Positions 17,719 to 29,008 of a stretch of 64,000 bases of DNA are shown one piece after another. Every line of letters begins with the position of its first letter. The stretch's first letter is position 1. Where the stretch lies: contig OZ025817.1 in the NCBI GenBank assembly GCA_964019425.1, positions 372,001-436,000 of the forward strand, in the 5' to 3' direction. A model generated the notes under the pieces. It searched no databases and was not told the DNA's origin. It was given only the letters and a program-made list of their open reading frames with translations. This stretch comes from Flectonema sp. DT1601. Taxonomy: Eukaryota > Euglenozoa > Diplonemea > Diplonemida > Diplonemidae. The translations under genes and the position numbers were made by a program.

Positions 17719-18866
17719 TTAAGTTTGAACTGTGAAGGTGAGGAGAGAGTAGTCAACTTTTGTTAGTTTCACGACCTCGTTTTCTTAATAAACAATAGTC
17801 GCATATATTTCCATTCTCGATTGAGTTCACTAAAAAAATAATATTTTTTTATGAGAAGATACGCCTCTCACTCACTCTCACTCTCACTCTCACTCTTGCT
17901 CTTCAATAGGTTATTACTGAAAGGTGACAGGCTTCTTTTATTGTTTGTCAGAACAGTAATTTCAATTTAATTTTTCCGATATCAACTCTGGCTTCCTAGC
18001 CTTTGTTGGCATAATTGCCAACATCAGTCGGAGGTTTACTTTTATTTGAATTACTCGAGAACTGGCTGTACTTTTACTTACTGATGGCTGTTTCTTTTCT
18101 CTTTGATGGGCACTTGGCCTTTCACGCAACAAATACAATTTTGGTCTCTTTGACCGAACCGAACCTTTTATCGTTTTATTTTAGTTGTCCTTAATCATTC
18201 TCTTAGAAGACGGAAGCCTGCCCAATTTTTTTTATATAGTTGGCTTCGGGCATGTTTTTCATTCCTCCCTTTTGACCATTTGATGGACCCGATTACTTTA
18301 TTATCGTTGAATTCAAAGTGGTGTTTTTTTTTTTTTTTTTTTTTTTCAAAATCATTCGAAAATATTTTGTTATCAATAAGCAAGTTGAAGCATTTTCTTG
18401 GTCTTTTGATTTTTTCTTTCCAAAAAATTAAAAAAAAAATAATATTTCTTTACTCTCTTTTTTGCATCTGAGGATCGATTGTGTCTTTCAAACCCAACCC
18501 GCGGATGAATGGAAGACTCTCTGTTGGTGTTTGAAAGCTGTCTGTCTTCTTTTTCATTATACGTATCTCTTGAAGGGGGGCTTAAGCTCACTTTATTTAT
18601 TTTTTTCCTCTCGATTTTGTCTTTTTTTTAAATCCACCGTAGTTCATGATCCATGCCGCGAAGGAATTGGCGAGAGCCTTTCTAGAGCGGTAGTTACTCT
18701 CGTTAACTTCCACAGTTGATATAAAAAGATGTTAAATATTCTGTTCTTTATTTTTTTCAGCTTATAAAACTATCACTTCGACAAGTTGATGGTCAGGAGA
18801 AGTATTTTGTTTTGAATTAATTTTTTTTTTTTTTTAATGTTAATCTCAGATTTTATTAAACTCAAG
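17719..18866. other. 1.1-kb spacer, T-rich, with microsatellite
   Basis: It holds a (CTCACT)n-type microsatellite around 17,868-17,896, T-runs at about 18,327-18,348 and 18,822-18,836, and an acceptor (TAATCTCAG) ending at 18,849, 17 nt before the next gene's preferred ATG. I see no coding signal. Confidence 0.5.
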
Positions 18867-19499
18867 ATGCCTTGTTCATTCCGACACTACAATCAGTCTA
18901 AAGTTGTCGGAGGTCACTGGGAGCAACCTCGTAAGAAGCACACGTTGGTATTGGATCTTGATGAAACATTAATCCACAGCTGTTTTAAATATTCTCCATC
19001 TGATTTTACTGTCGGGATAACAATGGATGGAGATGACTACACAGCTTACGTTAGGAAGAGACCTTATGTAGAATACTTCTTAAGAAAGTGTTGTGAAATG
19101 TTTCACGTCATCATCTGGACTGCGAGTATGAAGGATTACGCGCAACCATTGGTCGCTAAGTTACTTGAAGCAACAGGAGCAAATACAAACATTCCTTGTT
19201 TATACAGAGATGATTGTACTGAGATTGCTGGTGTTCATGTGAAAGATTTGACGAAGTTGAAGATTCCTCTCGATAATGTTTTTATTATCGACAATTCTCC
19301 AGCTGTTGCATTTCTCCAACCTCGTAATCACATTCCAATAAGTTCATGGTTTAAGGAAGTCTCTGATAGATCTTTGTTGCAGATGTTGCCGTTCTTGGAA
19401 CGCATTCAATCATCGGAATCGATTTACGACGTGTTGTCCAGAGCGCAAGCAGTCAGATCAACAGACTTGACGACTGTGGTTGGATCTTCTTTAGGATGA
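18867..19499 (+). CDS. SCP-type CTD small phosphatase (HAD family)
   Basis: The 210-aa protein starts at ATG 18,867, just after an acceptor ending at 18,849; an in-frame ATG at 18,837 lies upstream of that acceptor and is probably not used. The FCP1-homology catalytic signature DLDET is at residues 30-34, where the first Asp is the nucleophile and the second the acid/base. The second HAD motif (WTASMKDYA), the Lys-containing VKDLTKL and the metal-binding IIDNSP motif follow at normal spacing, so all catalytic motifs are present. Relatives dephosphorylate Ser/Thr in the RNA polymerase II C-terminal repeats or other nuclear and membrane-bound proteins. No BRCT domain or transmembrane segment is present, which fits the small SCP/NIF type rather than FCP1. 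The substrate is not predictable. Confidence 0.92.
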   Translation: MPCSFRHYNQSKVVGGHWEQPRKKHTLVLDLDETLIHSCFKYSPSDFTVGITMDGDDYTAYVRKRPYVEYFLRKCCEMFHVIIWTASMKDYAQPLVAKLLEATGANTNIPCLYRDDCTEIAGVHVKDLTKLKIPLDNVFIIDNSPAVAFLQPRNHIPISSWFKEVSDRSLLQMLPFLERIQSSESIYDVLSRAQAVRSTDLTTVVGSSLG

Positions 19500-19925
19500 A
19501 CCCAACAGCAGTAGTTGATCAGATATACCAGTTTGTAGGAGGAACCAACTCGCTCAATGAATCACCTGAGCTTGGAATTGGTTGGCAAATCATTGTAGTC
19601 TCTTATTGTACTTAAATGAAGTGGAGTGGAGTGGAGTGGGATGGTAGCACTGGAACACTTCATCTCCTTTCTATTCTTCTTCTTCTTCTTCTTCTTCTTT
19701 TTATTGTATTTGTAATATTCATTTTTTTTTCTTTTCTTCTCTTTTACTTTTCCATTATTTCGTCGTCCGTTAGATATTGGAGAGCAACGATGTCCCAAAA
19801 AAAACTTTCCCAATTTATTTTATTATCACAGGCGGCATCATTTAGATTGGAGTAGTGGTGACCCAGAAATCTATCATTTTGTTTAAGTAGTTTCACTCCC
19901 TCTACAGAAAAGGTAAATAAGGGAC
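19500..19925. other. Spacer with CTT repeat and acceptor
   Basis: A (CTT)n tract lies around 19,675-19,700. A pyrimidine-rich acceptor (TCACTCCCTCTACAG) ends at 19,907, 18 nt before the EMC2 ATG. No gene is seen. Confidence 0.5.
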
Positions 19926-21025
19926 ATGGAACTCCCTGATTTAAATGAAATATCAAAGTTGGGATGTGATGCCATCAAAGAATTTCTTAGAAATCTGAGG
20001 GCAAAGCCTCAGAGACGTTCGGAATTTGTAGTGAAATGCGGAGACAGATTATTGCACGAGAAAATGAACCTGGGTTCAGAAAAGTGGATGATCTTGGAAC
20101 AGGTATTTTCCTTTTCCTTTTTTTTTTTGTGTGTAACTTGATGTAGTAAATAAACATTAAAAAAACAGATAGCTGTTGCTTGCATGGATTGCTCTCGCCA
20201 GGACACTGCTGATTATTGCATAAAGACTCTCACCAGTAAGTATGTAAATAGTACTTTCCTTGTTTTTTACATCCCTTATATGGGACATTTTCGAAATGAC
20301 AAAAAAACAGATTTGGCAACGGTAACCGAGTCCGCCGACTTGCAGCCATGCTTCATGAGTCAAAAGGTGAGTATGACCAAGCGTGTGCGATATACACTTC
20401 TATTCTTGAGGAGTCACCTAATGACAAGGCCTGTTGCTTTAGAAAGATATCAACACTTAAGGCTCAGGGAAAGTACGAGGAAGCGATCAAAGAATTGGAA
20501 GAACATTTAAAGTTGAGCAACTCCCCGGAGGGTTATATTGAAATAGCTGTCTTGTCAATAAGTTCAAGAAATCCGGACTACGGAAAGGCGATGTACGCCA
20601 CGGAAGAATTACTTCTTCAAGACCCGACCAACTACGTCTGGTTTAATATGTACGCTGAGTTGGTCTACTCTTCAGCTGCATCAAAGTCTGATCTGCTAAC
20701 AGCCAGACGTTACTACTCGCAGTCCATAACTTCTAATGATGGGGCTAACAACATTCGCTCTGTTTGGGGGCTTCTTAACTGCTGTCGTGGTCTTGAGAAG
20801 AAACATCAGCTCTCATCTACTGAGGGCACTGAAAACACTTCTCTTGCAGATTGGGCCATTGCAAGAATTAAGGCCACGTATGTTTTTATTTATTTTCTTT
20901 TTCATGTTTAGTGTTGTTACGACTTCACTGCGTGTTGGTTAATTTTTAAAAAAAAACTCAGGTACTCGAAGGTTTCTGGCCCACATGCGAAATACGCTCT
21001 TGCCGCCTTGTCAGCAGACAAGTAG
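19926..21025 (+). CDS. EMC2: ER membrane protein complex subunit 2, 4 exons
   Basis: Exons are 19926-20102, 20169-20239, 20311-20877 and 20962-21025 (879 nt, 292 aa). Introns are 66, 71 and 84 bp with GTATTT, GTATGT and GTATGT donors. At the second intron the sequence offers overlapping donors, GTAAGT at 20,236 and GTATGT at 20,240; only the latter keeps the frame and yields TSKFGNGNRVRRLAAM, which matches the conserved EMC2 segment (FPGSHRVKRLTGM in animals). TPR helices follow (YTSILEESPNDKACCFRKI, LKAQGKYEEAIKELEEHL) in the order typical of EMC2, and the length is close to the animal protein. EMC2 is the cytosolic TPR scaffold of the EMC insertase, which places tail-anchored and multipass proteins in the ER membrane. 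Confidence 0.93.
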
Positions 21026-21386
21026 TTGGGAAGTTTGCAATCGGAGTTGGTTGTCTGCTTACCCAAATATTTGGGTGATTTACTTCTTTTGAAGTTTCGT
21101 ATCAGTCAGTTTGGAGTTTTGAGTACTCTTCTGAAGGTACCCCCAAACCCTTCCCGATATGAGATAAGTAATAGTGTCATTTGTGTTATTTTTTTGCGTA
21201 AGGAGTGGTCGTCACTTACGATTTTATTATTATATTTTTCTTACATAAATTCAAGTCTCCAACAGATACTTTAAAACATAAACTAACTAATGCTTTGCTG
21301 AGGTTCTTTGCTGAAATTGTGGATTTTGTTGTGTTCGCAGGTTAAATAGTATTTTCTTCCTCCATCAGTTAATTAGTTTACGAAAT
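21026..21386. other. Spacer between EMC2 and the next gene
   Basis: This 361-bp AT-rich stretch ends in TTCTTCCTCCATCAG at 21,368, an acceptor only 18 nt before the next ATG and almost the same as the one before 17,116. No gene is visible. Confidence 0.5.
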
Positions 21387-22292
21387 ATGAACCCCCTGCG
21401 GGGTTCCCTCACCCGTCAGGTGAGATGGAGAGGGTCAACTCATCAGCATTTGAATTGGCATAACCAAGACGTTCATACTGAAGCTTATCATTCTCTTGAT
21501 ACCACTTCTGTGTATTACCACGAGTCACAAACTTTAAATCATCGTAAGAGTGATTATAAATGGGACCAACCACTAAGTAATGACTTGTACGGTAAGGCTG
21601 TTACTATTTATGAACCGAAGATGTCGAACCCGCTGCCGCAGCACATTAACGAGCACTTGTTTGCCAGGACTTACTGGAATACTAACATAAATTTGTACTA
21701 CTGGAAAAAATTTCATTTAAATTTCTACTACGTTGAGCGTAATCAAATTTCTAGAATCCAACAAGTGTTTTCAAATAGATTTGTTGGTACCCCGAGGTGG
21801 GCAGGTAATCTTGTATTTTTGTACACTAAGAACCCGTGGTGGAATTTTATTGATATCGGACTTCGTAGGAAGACCATGATGTACGTTAATAATCACATCT
21901 GGCTTGTCTTTAAATTCAAGATGCATAAAATTGCTCGACTGAATGGTTTGGAAAGGGGGATTATATCTTCAGCACATAAGGCGCCACCACTGCGAGAAGT
22001 CGATAACTCAAACCATTATCATCATAATGATACCGCCAGAGATCATACTCAGGAAGGTGCTGGATTCGAACTGCATCGTTCATATGCTCACGTGGCTACA
22101 ATGGCAGGTCCTGAATTCTCAAAACATCATTCAAAAGGAAGACCCTGGTGGTGGCATGCATACCCTCACAAGCGAAAGCGTTGGGATGCCTCAAACCCTT
22201 TTGGAAACGATGATCTTTTCGGAAGCGTAGCAACGAATTCGATAGCGATGACTGACAGCACGCTTGACAAATCCGTGATGAGTAACTGGTAG
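21387..22292 (+). CDS. Unrecognised protein, probable mitochondrial presequence
   Basis: This is a 301-aa intronless protein that I do not recognise. The N-terminus MNPLRGSLTRQVRWRGS is Arg-rich, lacks acidic residues and fits a mitochondrial targeting presequence. The body is unusually rich in Trp, Tyr, His and Asn, with aromatic stretches such as YYWKKFHLNFYYVERNQ and NPWWNFIDIGLRRK, and a His/Lys/Trp-rich segment near residue 245-265 (GRPWWWHAYPHKRKRW). No clear transmembrane helix or catalytic motif is present. Such aromatic- and basic-rich proteins with presequences are common among lineage-specific subunits of respiratory complexes or mitoribosomes, but that is a guess. It is the last rightward gene before the repeat-filled convergent region. 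Confidence 0.75.
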   Translation: MNPLRGSLTRQVRWRGSTHQHLNWHNQDVHTEAYHSLDTTSVYYHESQTLNHRKSDYKWDQPLSNDLYGKAVTIYEPKMSNPLPQHINEHLFARTYWNTNINLYYWKKFHLNFYYVERNQISRIQQVFSNRFVGTPRWAGNLVFLYTKNPWWNFIDIGLRRKTMMYVNNHIWLVFKFKMHKIARLNGLERGIISSAHKAPPLREVDNSNHYHHNDTARDHTQEGAGFELHRSYAHVATMAGPEFSKHHSKGRPWWWHAYPHKRKRWDASNPFGNDDLFGSVATNSIAMTDSTLDKSVMSNW

Positions 22293-23206
22293 ATCTGCTT
22301 ACTCTGTTTTGGATAATTCTCTTGCTGCCAGTGACCAGTGTAGTCACTTGAGTTTCGATCGACGTTAGCAACTTGCGAAAAAAAAAAGAGTTTTCCTTTT
22401 TGTTGATATAAAAGGGTCACATGTCATTAGTGTTTTTTATTTTTTTTGTTTTTTTTTTATTTTACCAAAAAAAGCGATTGTTTTTTTCATTTGATGAAAG
22501 ACAAACTTCTACTTGCACGAGGAAAAGTTGCATCTAAATAAAATCGCTTTTTTGTTTATTATGTCAGGTAAAAATCTTATTAGTAAAGTGTTGCTAACAG
22601 TGTGACATTAGGGATCCTTCTGTTATGTCCTTCAGATGGCAAAAAAAAAAAAAAAATGATATTTTGCTCTCAAATTATTTGTTCAATTCAGGAACCTTTC
22701 AAGATGTCAATATCGGAGGGGCTGCACAAACATATGCTGCACAGGTGAAGCCTGTTAATACCATATAGCAGTCATTCCTTTTTTTTGCGAACAAATTCTG
22801 GACACTGAAAAAAAATTGTAAAAAATTCGATCGAAGCGGCATTTTAATGCGCTGCATCGTTGGGTTCATTTCAGTCCGAAATCGGGAGGTTGGCATCACA
22901 TACTTGTCTCCCGATTGAGAAAAGAGATTTTGTGGTTTACTAAATCAGCTCAGCCGTGGACAAGTACCAAAACTAAGAATTAATCGAAGGGTCTAATTTT
23001 ACTGCTGGCCCAGCGGGATCCAGAGAAAAAATAATCGAGCAAAAATATATTAAAGAGTACTAAGCATGTGCCGGTGAGGCAGATTGTTACTACCTGCCTT
23101 TTTGGACCTACTTTGATACTTAATGAAAACACTTGTACAACACTTTCTTTATATGAAGTCACAACTTATGATGAATTATGAGCCACTCTGAGCCACATGA
23201 AGTGAT

Positions 23207-23244
<38 letters not shown>

Positions 23245-24831
23245 AGCTAGTGCTGATGGAAAGCTTCTCATACTCGGAAGAAGTGCTGTCTGACTCCTCA
23301 GTAGTGCTATCTGACCCCTCGGAGGTACTACTTGGCGGGTGAGATTTGACTATTTTATATCCACCAGATCCCTGTATTGTATGGTTCTGATGCCTCGGAC
23401 ATCCACCATTCGGTGATATCCTGAGTGAGGCTCCGGTTTCCTGATTTACACGAGGGTGTAGTTGGTGATGGTGACACGTGACTCAGAAGTAACATTCTCA
23501 GCACGTTGAACCAATGTTTTGACAACTACTTCAGGGAAGCTTCCAACAAGTGGGCCATTATCACCACCACAGATGCAACATTTTCCTTACATAATTGCTA
23601 CTAGGGTTGATTAGTTAGTAAAAAGTTAATTAATTGTGGCCTACTTGTAAATTACAATCAACATCATTTCCCTAAGTTCTTGACAAGGACGTGTTGCAGA
23701 GAATACCTTGAAACCTTACGCCAAATGTGCATAACACACAGTGATGTGAAGAGAACACAGCAGTAGAGAAATCTGATGAGGGAAAATTGTTATCATGCAA
23801 AAGGTGTGATGAATAGTATTCAAAATTCCATTTAGGTAATTTGCCACCAAAACTGCACTGAGAGAAATAAAATGACAACTGTCTGCGATAATTTTTCATT
23901 TAATGTATTTGAACTTTTCATGATATCAATTTTTTCCTTTTTCATAAAAGAAGTGCTGTCAAACCAAATCAGCCCCAACCTATGCAGAAGTTATCTGTAC
24001 CTAGTGTACTTATTCGTTGTGGGCACAATTCTTTTTTTTGATCTTGCATTGGTGCCTGAAGGCTAGACCTTGCGGGCTCATGTGAAGTTTTCACGAAGTT
24101 TGTGGGGTAGCATTGGGTGGTGGGAAGAGGGTCATAACCTTCTCGAAATTTTCGCCGCTCCTACGTTAACGTTAAAGCTAAGACCGAGCCCCAGCCCCAC
24201 CCTGCTGAATAAATTTTTTCATGGTGGGTTGCCCCAGGTAGTTAAAAAAAAATTCTTCAGAAAAAATCTTCCTTTATAATATTTTCTGAAATTTATTTTT
24301 TCAATTTTTTTCTACAGATCTCCTAAAAAAGATGGGAACACAGTTATCTCTTGATCTACCCAAAAGTCTTCATAGATTCCTGTTAACCGTATGGCTGCAA
24401 ATTTAGTTAGCAAAAATTTTCTTTTTGAAATAATTTTTTCCTTCTTAATAAACTTTGGGTTTTAGGTGCCAAGCTGTGAAAAAGCAATCTTTGATAAGGG
24501 TCTTTCCTACACAAATAGTTTCAGAACTAACCATTCATTACAAAACCCAAAATGGCTGTAAACCATTCCAGTTCGACCCTGGGTGAGGGCATTTTTGTTT
24601 TTTCTTGATTCTTTTTCAGGAGGTTGGCTTTTAATAGTGGCTCCCCCCCCCTTGGGGGGGGGGGGTTAACTGTTCGAGTTTGTACATAAAATACAAATGT
24701 TTTGTATCATAGACAACATAACGATAATTTAACATTAGTTCTGAGATACAGTGACTAAAGGTAATGTTAGTGTAGGTATACACTCTGCGATTGACATAAA
24801 TACTTTACATTATAATAAATGTTTCTAACTT
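22293..24831. other. Start of gene-free convergent strand-switch region
   Basis: There is no credible gene on either strand. After the presumed 3' UTR there are T- and A-runs (22,440-22,460 and 22,639-22,653), a trinucleotide microsatellite and scattered G/C-runs. A C9-TT-G13 near-palindrome at about 24,642-24,666 looks like a remnant of the termini of the element described at 24,858. Confidence 0.5.
23206..23244. repeat. (ATC)n microsatellite
   Basis: About 13 perfect ATC/CAT repeats lie in non-coding sequence. Confidence 0.95.
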
Positions 24832-24857
24832 GGGGGGGGGGGGGGGGGGGGGGGGGG

Positions 24858-26825
24858 TAGGGGGGGGGTACAAGCTGTCGATAAAGTACTTTTTCCGAAT
24901 TTTGGTAAATATAACCTTCCCGGGGGCAAAAAATACCCAGGACCCCATCAGAACCCCCAAAAATGTGATTTCGGGGCCGAAAAAACCTCGATTTGGCTGA
25001 TTTCGGCAAAGGAATGAAAAATCTCAAAAAGTGTGGACCGTGTGGTACCTGGGGGTCCAATTTTGAGGCCTGTGAAATGCACCTTCAAATAATTTTTTTT
25101 TACAATGAGAAGAGGTGAGTCTTGGTGTGCCCCTGTATGCGCAGTTTGCTAATATACCATTTCCGTATCAGTTTCCACCTCAAGAACACGCCAAAGAGAG
25201 CAGCGCTCTCGCCCGGCCATGCTTGAGGTCACGAGGCTCACGGGCAGGATAACGCAGCTGAAAACGATGTTCTGCAGGGCAGCTCACAAAGTCATTCTGC
25301 GGAGGAGAGCATTGATCCCAGAGTGCATGAAAACACCTCCCGAGACATCCCTGAAGTCACTCAACAGCACTTGGGCAGTCAGAAGTAAGATACGCGTGAG
25401 AAAGGTCCAGAAACGTCCAGTATCTGAATCGATCACAGAAGGCTCAGAGAATAGAGAAAGCGTCTGTACCCCAAACAGGGATAAGCCTGAAGACAGCTGT
25501 AGTGGTAGTGCCTCAAATAGCAGTGCCATAGATAAGCAGCAGCAGCATAGGGCAACATGCCCCATCCAAAAAGCCGTTCAAGGCATCACTTCAGAAGACC
25601 CAACCATACTCACCAGCGGGGCATACAAGACACTCTAGTACATGCAGCATTCGAAGAAGTACGGAAGAGACATCCGCTTGCAACTGTACCCAAGCGAGGG
25701 GGATTTACTCCTAGGGTCTTGGAGTCGTAACTACACTGCAGATATTGCGGCAACAAGGGATCGGCGCAGAGAGATCCAACAAAGCCCTGGGTGAGTGACA
25801 CAGTTGACGTCGCCGGTGCACAGACAGAAGGGAAGCGGGTCGAAGTCCCCGACTATATCTCGAAGGACAGTCCGACATGTTGATGAATTCACAGGTGATC
25901 TGTCAGTGACCTGACTTCTTGAAGCAGCAGCGTCCTTCTCACCCTCCATCACATCGCTGCAACATGATACTTCCTCTAGTGCCCGTCATGCTCGTGGGCT
26001 GAAGCTAACAACCGTGGCGTTCGTTGTCCGCACCCCTCAAGGGATGGGGAGGTTATTCAGTGTGTTGTTGTTGATAGTTCTTAGTCAACTAACGGGACCA
26101 TTGGGGTGAGGGCTGCCCTACTGATAACGTACAACATATTCCGGAGGCACACGGACTTCCAAAGGCTACCACATCAACGCAGGACCACCAACCCTCTTCA
26201 GATTGGCAAGAACAAGCACAACAGGAAGCGCTACAGGGGCTGAAAGTACCACTCCGTCCTCACAGGGAAGACCTCTAGACAGCAAGGCCTAATGCTAATC
26301 TGCCATCCGCATCCAAGGGTTGGTCCTCTGTCTATCTTGTACAGAAAGAAGCACAGCTTCGAGCCGAATTTCGAAAGCTGAGCACATGGGATGTTCAAGA
26401 GAAGGCCAGTAGCCTAAGCATCGAAGATGGGGGAATTAACAAGCCCGGTCTGGTGGAGCATATTATTAAGGTTCAAATCAGGCCGATAAAAATAAAAATT
26501 GGGTTCCCATTTCATTCCCCACCCAACTCAGAGGGAAACCCTGGTTATGGATTGTTCAATGCACGGAATTACTTGTAATTTTTGTGAGCCCTCCTAACAC
26601 ACCCCTTGTTTTCACCCCCCTCAGGTACCACACGGTCCACACTTTTTGAGATTTCTCAAAGACTTGTTCTAAAGTGCCGAAGAACTGTTTCTTTGGATCG
26701 CAATCCCCATTTTTGGGGTATATGTTGCAGTTTTCATAATTTGGGTGCCCAAAAAACTTGTTCTCCGGAGAAAAACCGAAAGTGCCCAAAATCTCCGTAA
26801 AATCGATGCTTGTACCCCCCCCCTA
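24858..26825 (+). mobile_element. Unclassified inverted-repeat element with G-run ends, copy 1
   Basis: The left end reads TAGGGGGGGGGTACAAGC and the right end is its reverse complement, GCTTGTACCCCCCCCCTA, so the ends are inverted repeats. About 200 bp inside each end the inverted motif CACACGGTCCACACTTTTTG recurs, with diverged sequence between. Both ends abut long G-runs (24,832-24,857 and 26,826-26,846). TA at each tip would suit a TA-targeting DNA transposon, but no transposase is recognisable. An open frame of ~139 codons (25,219-25,638) is shared with copy 3, but I cannot assign a function to it. Total length is about 2 kb. Confidence 0.65.
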
Positions 26826-26846
26826 GGGGGGGGGGGGGGGGGGGGG

Positions 26847-27240
26847 CTTGCGTTCCGCCATCCCATAGTTCTTCTCACGTTTCTATTTTATTGGAAATAA
26901 TGAACGATAACCTTATTAATATAACTAAATTCCTATATTTCCATCCCAGGGTCGCACACATTGCAGATACAGGTTCGATAAACCTGTTGTGAATGGTTTA
27001 TAAAGTATTTCCAAATGTAACAAACAGATAACCTAGGCCACATATCCAATCATCATAAACCTAGCCGTTGTTTTCGTGCTAGCATATTAATATAACAACA
27101 ACTACAAATATCTTTCAGAAAAACAAAAACAAAGGACTTAATAAAACAGGGTGCAGTGTGCATTCTCAGCTAAGGGAGGACATTTTTCATTTATCGTCCC
27201 GTTGGGACAGAAAAGTAATAAATAAATAAAAAATTGCGGA
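26847..27240. other. Spacer between two repeat elements
   Basis: The sequence is AT-rich and non-coding. It contains a small hairpin GTCCCGTTGGGAC near 27,198 and an oligo-A/AT stretch at the right edge. I see nothing else. Confidence 0.4.
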
Positions 27241-27244
27241 AAAA

Positions 27245-28485
27245 AAAAGAAATTGCTTTTTATTTAGGGAAAACCTCTAATTCCACGTAAATGTTACTGA
27301 AATGTCCGATCTCAACAGAAGCTGAAAGTTTCCGAAACGGGCAGCTCCACACAAAATAGTTTCCGAAATGGACAGCTCCACACACGAAAGTTTCCGAAAT
27401 GGACAGCAAAAAAAAAGTCTTTTTTTTTTGTTGGCAAAATGAATTTTTTTTTTTTTTTTTCCTCCGTTGCCTGCACCCAAAAAAACTTTTCGCTAGTGAA
27501 CAACTTTTTTTTTCCTGTATAAAATTGCTATGGTAGGTAATTTCATTTTCGCTGTTCAGTAAACGGAAAAGCTTTTCTTTCGCTATTCACTGCTTTAAGG
27601 TAAAGCAAGTGCTGTAATTACAACTAATACGTGCAGGGCCTGAATCAACCTCTTAGTACTCCTTCAACAGGTGACATAATAATATATACTAGTAGCTCAC
27701 TAATCAAGTGAAAGTCAGTAGCGGAGTAGTTCGGCTGATTGAATCTTTAGAAAAGTGTTCCGTGGCCTACTTTCACAGAAACTCCGAAAGGACAGTACTG
27801 TGTGGCTCAGTGAGGTGATCTCAGACTTGAGAACACTAAATGGTTTCGCCACTCCACAGCTATTCATGTAGGCCGCTGATCATGTATACTTGGTTTTTGC
27901 GCTCTCATACCTCATCTTGGTTGGTACGACGTGTAGCGGAGACTTGTCTCTGCATAGGTGACCCGGCCCTGCACACATACCGAGCTGTATCACTCTTCTA
28001 AAGATTCATGATGTTGGATTTCTCTTGTCTCCTATCTGACGCTTGTGATGCACCTCTAGTATTTTAATACACTCTGAATTCTCATGGTTGTATGAGCTGA
28101 CAAGTCGGGACAAGTGTCTCTACCCGAAATTCGTCCATCCCTATACCTGGCCCTGCACATACCGAGCTATGCCGGATCCAGGGGCGCAGTCAGTCCTAGG
28201 CCCAGGTCACACAGGTTCGGTGTATTTCACTCATCTCGTCGGATGGCCTTGTCTTACGTAGGAAAAAAATCTTTTTTTGGGAGAAAAAAAAATCCCCATG
28301 ACTTTGGGCGACCCCGAAATGCACTGGCAGTAAGCTATAAAAAAGAAAAAAACAGCTGTCCATTTCGGAAACTTTCGTGTGTGGAGCTGTCCATTTCGGA
28401 AACTTTCATGTTGAGATCGGGCATTTTAGAAACTTTTTTGTGGAATTATAGTTTTTCCCTTTTATTTATAAATAGAAATTGCAGA
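27245..28485. mobile_element. Fold-back (MITE-like) element with iterated terminal motif
   Basis: About 27,245-27,410 and 28,345-28,485 are inverted copies of each other. Each arm contains roughly three iterations of a ~31-bp motif around GTTTCCGAAATGGACAGC followed by TCCACACA. The ~0.9-kb interior has no coding potential. The structure fits a non-autonomous fold-back element; its family is unknown. Confidence 0.6.
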
Positions 28486-29008
28486 AAAGTAATAATAAGT
28501 TGAAGCTCTCTTCACTTTGGCGTGGCTTCCATCACTCGCGTTGATCATAAGGTGGATGGAACAAACATCTAACCTTAGACTTTGGAAGTAAAGTAGATGA
28601 CATGTAGTCGCCAATATCAATTTGTTATTATTTTTTTAGTATTTTCATCATTATCAATCATCTCCTGGTTGGGTAACTGCACATCACCTTCGGTGTTGTC
28701 TCAGTGTCCCTTCCAATACTCCTTTCTCCTTCTTCTCCTATTCTCCTTATTAATTTCTCTTGAGGGCAGGCCTTCGGGCTGTTCAAGTGGTCTTCGACCA
28801 CCGCTCTAGTTATATGCTCGACTCTTTGTTTTCCTTATCGATGGTAGGGATGGCAACCGAATTAGCTTCATGTGTCCAATTTCAAGGGCGCGTGACCATT
28901 TATTTTTCCGTTGCCGCTCTTCTTACGTCCTCAGGCGGAGCCTACCTATGTTTCCCGTGTTTTCCAATTTGTCAGACTTAAGTTAAAAAGAAAGTATAAA
29001 AGAAGCTG
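28486..29008. other. Non-coding spacer in the repeat region
   Basis: The sequence is T-rich with no conserved coding frame. It abuts the truncated left edge of repeat copy 2. Confidence 0.4.

Noticed and set aside
23206-23244. ATC repeat as part of a poly-Ile/Ser/His coding region
   Set aside because: No open frame with coding character surrounds it.
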